Assembly: GCA_903885415.1 (NCBI GenBank)
Contig: CAISIP010000635.1
Span: 1-7,288, forward strand
Source: an uncultured beta proteobacterium
Lineage (GTDB): Bacteria > Pseudomonadota > Gammaproteobacteria > Burkholderiales > Burkholderiaceae_C
Length of the DNA stretch: 7,288 bases
Direction: 5' to 3'
The number at the start of each line of letters is the position of its first letter. Within the stretch, counting starts at the first letter, position 1. This document shows, piece by piece, positions 4,806 through 7,288 of the stretch. Under the pieces are notes generated by a model. That model did not search any database. It worked only from the letters and a program-made list of their open reading frames with translations, and was not told the origin of the DNA. A program made the position numbers and the translations under genes.

Positions 4806-6966
4806 ACGCGACCAGTGGGCTTCTCTGCAATGCGAGAACGCCCGCCTGATTGCGCTGCTAGGCAGCCACGGAATCGAATGGCGATTGCCGCATCAAGAGA
4901 CCCCGCCAGAACATGCGCCGCCCGTCCCGGAGCCAGAACCAGCGCCATCGCGTCTTTCCACCGTCGAAAAAGTGGCGCTGTTTCGTCGGTTGTTTCGTGG
5001 CCGCACCGACGTCTACCCGATCCGATGGGAAAGCAAAACCACCGGCAACTCTGGCTATGCACCTGCCTGTGGCAATGAGTGGCTGGCTGGTGTTTGCGAA
5101 AAGCCGCGTATCAAGTGTGGAGAGTGCAATAACCGTCTGCTGATCCCGCTGACGGATACGGTCATCTACGAGCACCTTGCTGGCAAACGCACCGTTGGCG
5201 TCTATCCACTCCTGAGTGACGATACCTGCCATTTTCTTGCCGCTGATTTCGATGAGGCGCAATGGCGGGAGGATGCCAAAGCGTTTTACCAGTCGTGTGA
5301 CGAACTGGGGGTGCCAGTCGCCCTTGAGATATCACGTTCTGGCAACGGAGCGCACGCTTGGGTTTTCTTCTCCGGTAGCGTGTCGGCTCGGGACGCACGC
5401 CGTCTCGGTACGGCCATCATCAGCCACACTTGCGCCCGCACGCGCCAACTCAAGCTCGAATCCTACGACCGGCTGTTCCCCAATCAGGATGCTATGCCCA
5501 AAGGCGGCTTCGGCAATCTGATCGCACTGCCACTGCAGAAACATCCGCGTGAAAACGGATGCAGTGTGTTCGTGGATGCTGACTTGCGGCCTTACCAAGA
5601 TCAGTGGGCCTTCCTGGCTTCCATCTTGCCAATGCCGGCACACGATATTGAGCCCACCATCCTGCGAGCCACGGGCAACGCGCACCCACTCGATGTGACC
5701 TTTATTGACGAGGAAGACCAAAAAGAGCCGTGGAAAAAATCCAGATCCGCTAGCAAGAAGCTGCTCGGGCCGATGCCGAAGTCGCTCACGGTGACGCTGG
5801 CCAACTTGATCTACTTCGAGAAGGCACAGCTCCCGCAGTCACTGGCCAACCGGCTGATTCGTTTGGCAGCCTTCCAGAATCCTGAGTTTTACAAAAAGCA
5901 GGCGATGCGCTTTTCGGTGTGGGATGAACCGCGTGTGATTGGCTGCGCCGAAAACCACCCCAACCACATTGCGTTGCCGCGCGGTTGCCTGGATGCCGCG
6001 CTGGCGCTACTTCGTGACAATTCGATTGGCTGCGAGTTGGTCGACGAGCGATACGTGGGCTTGCCACTGGACGCTGCGTTTGCGGGTACTTTGCGGCCAG
6101 ATCAAGAGCTTGCCGTGGCTGCCATGCTGCATCACGATGCGGGCGTCCTGTGCGCGCCGACGGCCTTTGGCAAAACGGTGACGGCCGCTGCGATGATTGC
6201 TCGCCGTGGCGTCAATACGCTGGTGCTAGTGCATCGAACCGAACTGCTCAAACAATGGCAAGAGCGCCTGCAATCATTCCTGGGCGTTGGCAAGGGCGTG
6301 GTCGGCACGATCGGTGGCGGCAAGGCGAAACCAACAGGAAAAATCGACATCGCGGTGATGCAATCGCTGTCGCGCCAGGGCGAAGTGAATCCGCTGGTCG
6401 AAAACTACGGCCACGTGATCGTGGACGAATGCCATCATGTCGGCGCAGCATCCTTCGATGCGATTTTGAAGCAGGCCAAAGCCACATACGTACTCGGGCT
6501 GACGGCCACACCGATTCGTCGCGATGGTCAGCAGCCAATTATTTTCATGCAATGTGGGCCGACGCGCCACACCGCCGCTAAACCCATCGGTGCGCCGCAC
6601 GATTTGGCGGTCACGCCCTGCATGCTGCACTCGCGGATAGATTTGCCGCAGGCGGCAGGGATTCAGGATGTATTCCGGCACCTCGCGATTGATCAAGCCC
6701 GAACGGACGCGATTGCTGCCGAGGTCATCAACGCTTACGGCCAGGGACGCAAGGTGCTGGTGCTGACCATGCCGGTTTCGTGGAAGGGGACGTTGCAGCA
6801 ATACGCGGGCCGGTTGCTCCGCGAGCACGCGGCCAAGACCGATGTGCGCATCATCGACTTCGTCGACACAGGTCACCCGGCGCTGCTGCGAATGTGGGAG
6901 AAGCGGCAGCGTGGCTACCGGGCAACGGGCTATCGGATGGGCTCGGAAGACTCAAGTCACTTCTGA
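4798..6966 (+). CDS. TOTE-type primase-helicase (AEP domain + superfamily 2 helicase), internally deleted
   Basis: A 722-residue cytosolic DNA-directed protein. Order: a short helix ENARLIALLGSHGIEW (13-28); a four-cysteine cluster (C91, C100, C107, C110) that may bind zinc; an archaeo-eukaryotic primase-like domain with FLAADFDE (metal ligands D150, D152), SRSGNGAHAW (179-188, His186) and LESYDRLFPNQD (220-231); then a superfamily 2 helicase with LRPDQ (432-436), Walker A APTAFGKT (453-460), LVLVHRTELLKQW (475-487), DECHH (543-547), LTATP (568-572) and QYAGRLLREH (668-677). Motif IV strand KVLVLT (652-657) is followed directly by MPVSWKGT, so the segment with motif V, normally about 60-70 residues, is missing in frame. 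The ATPase lobe and primase residues look intact, but unwinding activity is doubtful. The ATG at 4798 is chosen over the one at 4684, which lies deep in the previous gene. Such proteins are predicted anti-phage/anti-plasmid conflict factors. Confidence 0.85.
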   Translation: MIERDQWASLQCENARLIALLGSHGIEWRLPHQETPPEHAPPVPEPEPAPSRLSTVEKVALFRRLFRGRTDVYPIRWESKTTGNSGYAPACGNEWLAGVCEKPRIKCGECNNRLLIPLTDTVIYEHLAGKRTVGVYPLLSDDTCHFLAADFDEAQWREDAKAFYQSCDELGVPVALEISRSGNGAHAWVFFSGSVSARDARRLGTAIISHTCARTRQLKLESYDRLFPNQDAMPKGGFGNLIALPLQKHPRENGCSVFVDADLRPYQDQWAFLASILPMPAHDIEPTILRATGNAHPLDVTFIDEEDQKEPWKKSRSASKKLLGPMPKSLTVTLANLIYFEKAQLPQSLANRLIRLAAFQNPEFYKKQAMRFSVWDEPRVIGCAENHPNHIALPRGCLDAALALLRDNSIGCELVDERYVGLPLDAAFAGTLRPDQELAVAAMLHHDAGVLCAPTAFGKTVTAAAMIARRGVNTLVLVHRTELLKQWQERLQSFLGVGKGVVGTIGGGKAKPTGKIDIAVMQSLSRQGEVNPLVENYGHVIVDECHHVGAASFDAILKQAKATYVLGLTATPIRRDGQQPIIFMQCGPTRHTAAKPIGAPHDLAVTPCMLHSRIDLPQAAGIQDVFRHLAIDQARTDAIAAEVINAYGQGRKVLVLTMPVSWKGTLQQYAGRLLREHAAKTDVRIIDFVDTGHPALLRMWEKRQRGYRATGYRMGSEDSSHF

Positions 6967-6976
6967 CTTGGCGGTG

Positions 6977-6998
6977 CGATGAAAACTTACTTTCATCG
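6977..6998. repeat. Inverted repeat after the primase-helicase gene
   Basis: CGATGAAA (6977-6984) and TTTCATCG (6991-6998) form a perfect 8-bp stem with a 6-nt loop, 11 nt after the stop codon. The position suits a transcription terminator or an mRNA-stabilising hairpin, but no U-run follows on the plus strand. Confidence 0.45.
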
Positions 6999-7040
6999 TT
7001 GCGAGTCAAATTAAAGAATGGTTTAATGTGATTTTCCAAA

Positions 7041-7151
7041 TCAAAGATTGCTCTCGATGAATCGCACCACAAAGCTCTGAACGACAGGGGCTGAGCCTGT
7101 GCGGAGAATTCGGGCTTGCCAGCGCAAGCCCCGCAGACGAAAAGAAGCCAT
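7041..7151 (-). pseudogene. Tyrosine integrase 3, N-terminal remnant
   Basis: A 36-codon minus-strand frame from ATG 7151 to TGA 7041. It begins MASFRLRGLRWQARILRTGS, followed by APVVQSF. The pattern M-A-S-F-R-x-R-G-x-x-W-Q-A-R-I-x-R-x-G, ending with S-F, is the opening arm-binding strand unit of many phage and island integrases. The expected continuation (T-R-A-D-A-E-x-W) is lost after SF, and a stop follows nine codons later. AGGAA lies exactly 6 nt before the ATG, supporting a genuine former start. It faces the primase-helicase gene, opposite to the other two integrase remnants, so it probably came from a third element or a rearranged right end. The short length makes this a recognition by pattern, not a proof. 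Confidence 0.5.
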
Positions 7152-7155
7152 TTCA

Positions 7156-7183
7156 AATTCCTGACTTGGACAGGAATTGGACA
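7156..7183. promoter_or_regulatory. Inverted and direct repeats overlapping the integrase 3 ribosome binding site
   Basis: AATTCCTG (7156-7163) and CAGGAATT (7171-7178) make an 8-bp inverted repeat with a 7-nt spacer. TTGGACA occurs twice in direct orientation (7166-7172 and 7177-7183), 11 bp apart, about one helical turn. The repeats cover the ribosome binding site of the integrase 3 remnant, so they may be a repressor or recombinase arm site, or a hairpin masking translation. Confidence 0.4.
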
Positions 7184-7288
7184 GACGCAATGTTTTCCGT
7201 GTTCTGGCAGTCTTTTGTCTTTAACTATTTACGTACTTTCTGCGCTCCGAATCTACCGAAACCCAGCCTAGACTTTGCGTCGTTTCCC

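Larger units (their letters stand above)
3741..7288 (+). mobile_element. Eroded integrative element 2 with defence-type cargo (right end outside window)
   Basis: It starts at the second tRNA 3'-end copy. The order is: integrase stub, RhuM C-terminal fragment, DUF6155-like gene, primase-helicase gene, minus-strand integrase remnant. No third copy of the 25-bp repeat is visible up to the right edge, so the right junction is either outside the window or deleted. The minus-strand integrase remnant near the edge suggests that part of the right side belongs to another element. Confidence 0.65.

Noticed and set aside
6851..7156. 101-residue minus-strand frame starting at TTG 7156
   Set aside because: It overlaps the end of the primase-helicase gene and shows no motif. 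The neighbouring frame starting at ATG 7151 has both the ribosome binding site and the integrase-like pattern.
2507..7288. CRISPR array or retron
   Set aside because: No regularly spaced direct repeats, no reverse transcriptase motif and no Cas-like protein were seen on either strand.

Overview
The window suggests a GC-rich betaproteobacterial chromosome, most likely from the Alcaligenaceae (Bordetella/Achromobacter relatives). The basis is protein character judged by eye, mainly the membrane-anchored c5-type cytochrome and the YheT-type hydrolase; no database search was run. A stable core backbone occupies about 1-2506, and a mosaic of integrated-element remnants runs from 2507 to the right edge.

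Core part: the last 32 codons of a SnoaL/NTF2-like protein (1-100, +), a YheT-family alpha/beta hydrolase (144-1148, +), a conserved uncharacterised protein (1195-1734, +), a c5-type monohaem cytochrome with its own promoter and a rho-independent terminator (1817-2338, -), and a complete tRNA-Arg with anticodon CCG and encoded CCA (2431-2506, +).

Accessory part: the last 25 bp of the tRNA gene (2482-2506) are repeated exactly at 3741-3765, the signature of tyrosine-integrase insertion at a tRNA 3' end. Between the copies is a shrunken element of about 1.2 kb. It keeps the N-terminal part of an integrase and a Phd/YefM-RelE/ParE toxin-antitoxin pair with a recognisable promoter and operator. 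A second element starts at the second copy: a 14-codon stub of a different integrase runs into the C-terminal third of a RhuM-family protein. Next come a DUF6155-like gene and, overlapping it by 8 nt, a large protein that joins an archaeo-eukaryotic primase domain to a superfamily 2 helicase (the type called TOTE conflict system primase/helicase). The last 322 bp hold a short minus-strand remnant of a third integrase and several inverted repeats.

The main story is a tRNA-Arg hotspot loaded repeatedly with defence-type cargo and then eroded. All three integrase genes are truncated, RhuM has lost its N-terminus, and the helicase seems to lack an internal, in-frame piece of its second RecA-like lobe (motif IV/V region) while the reading frame stays open. 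The toxin-antitoxin pair looks intact, so it may be stabilising the remnant.
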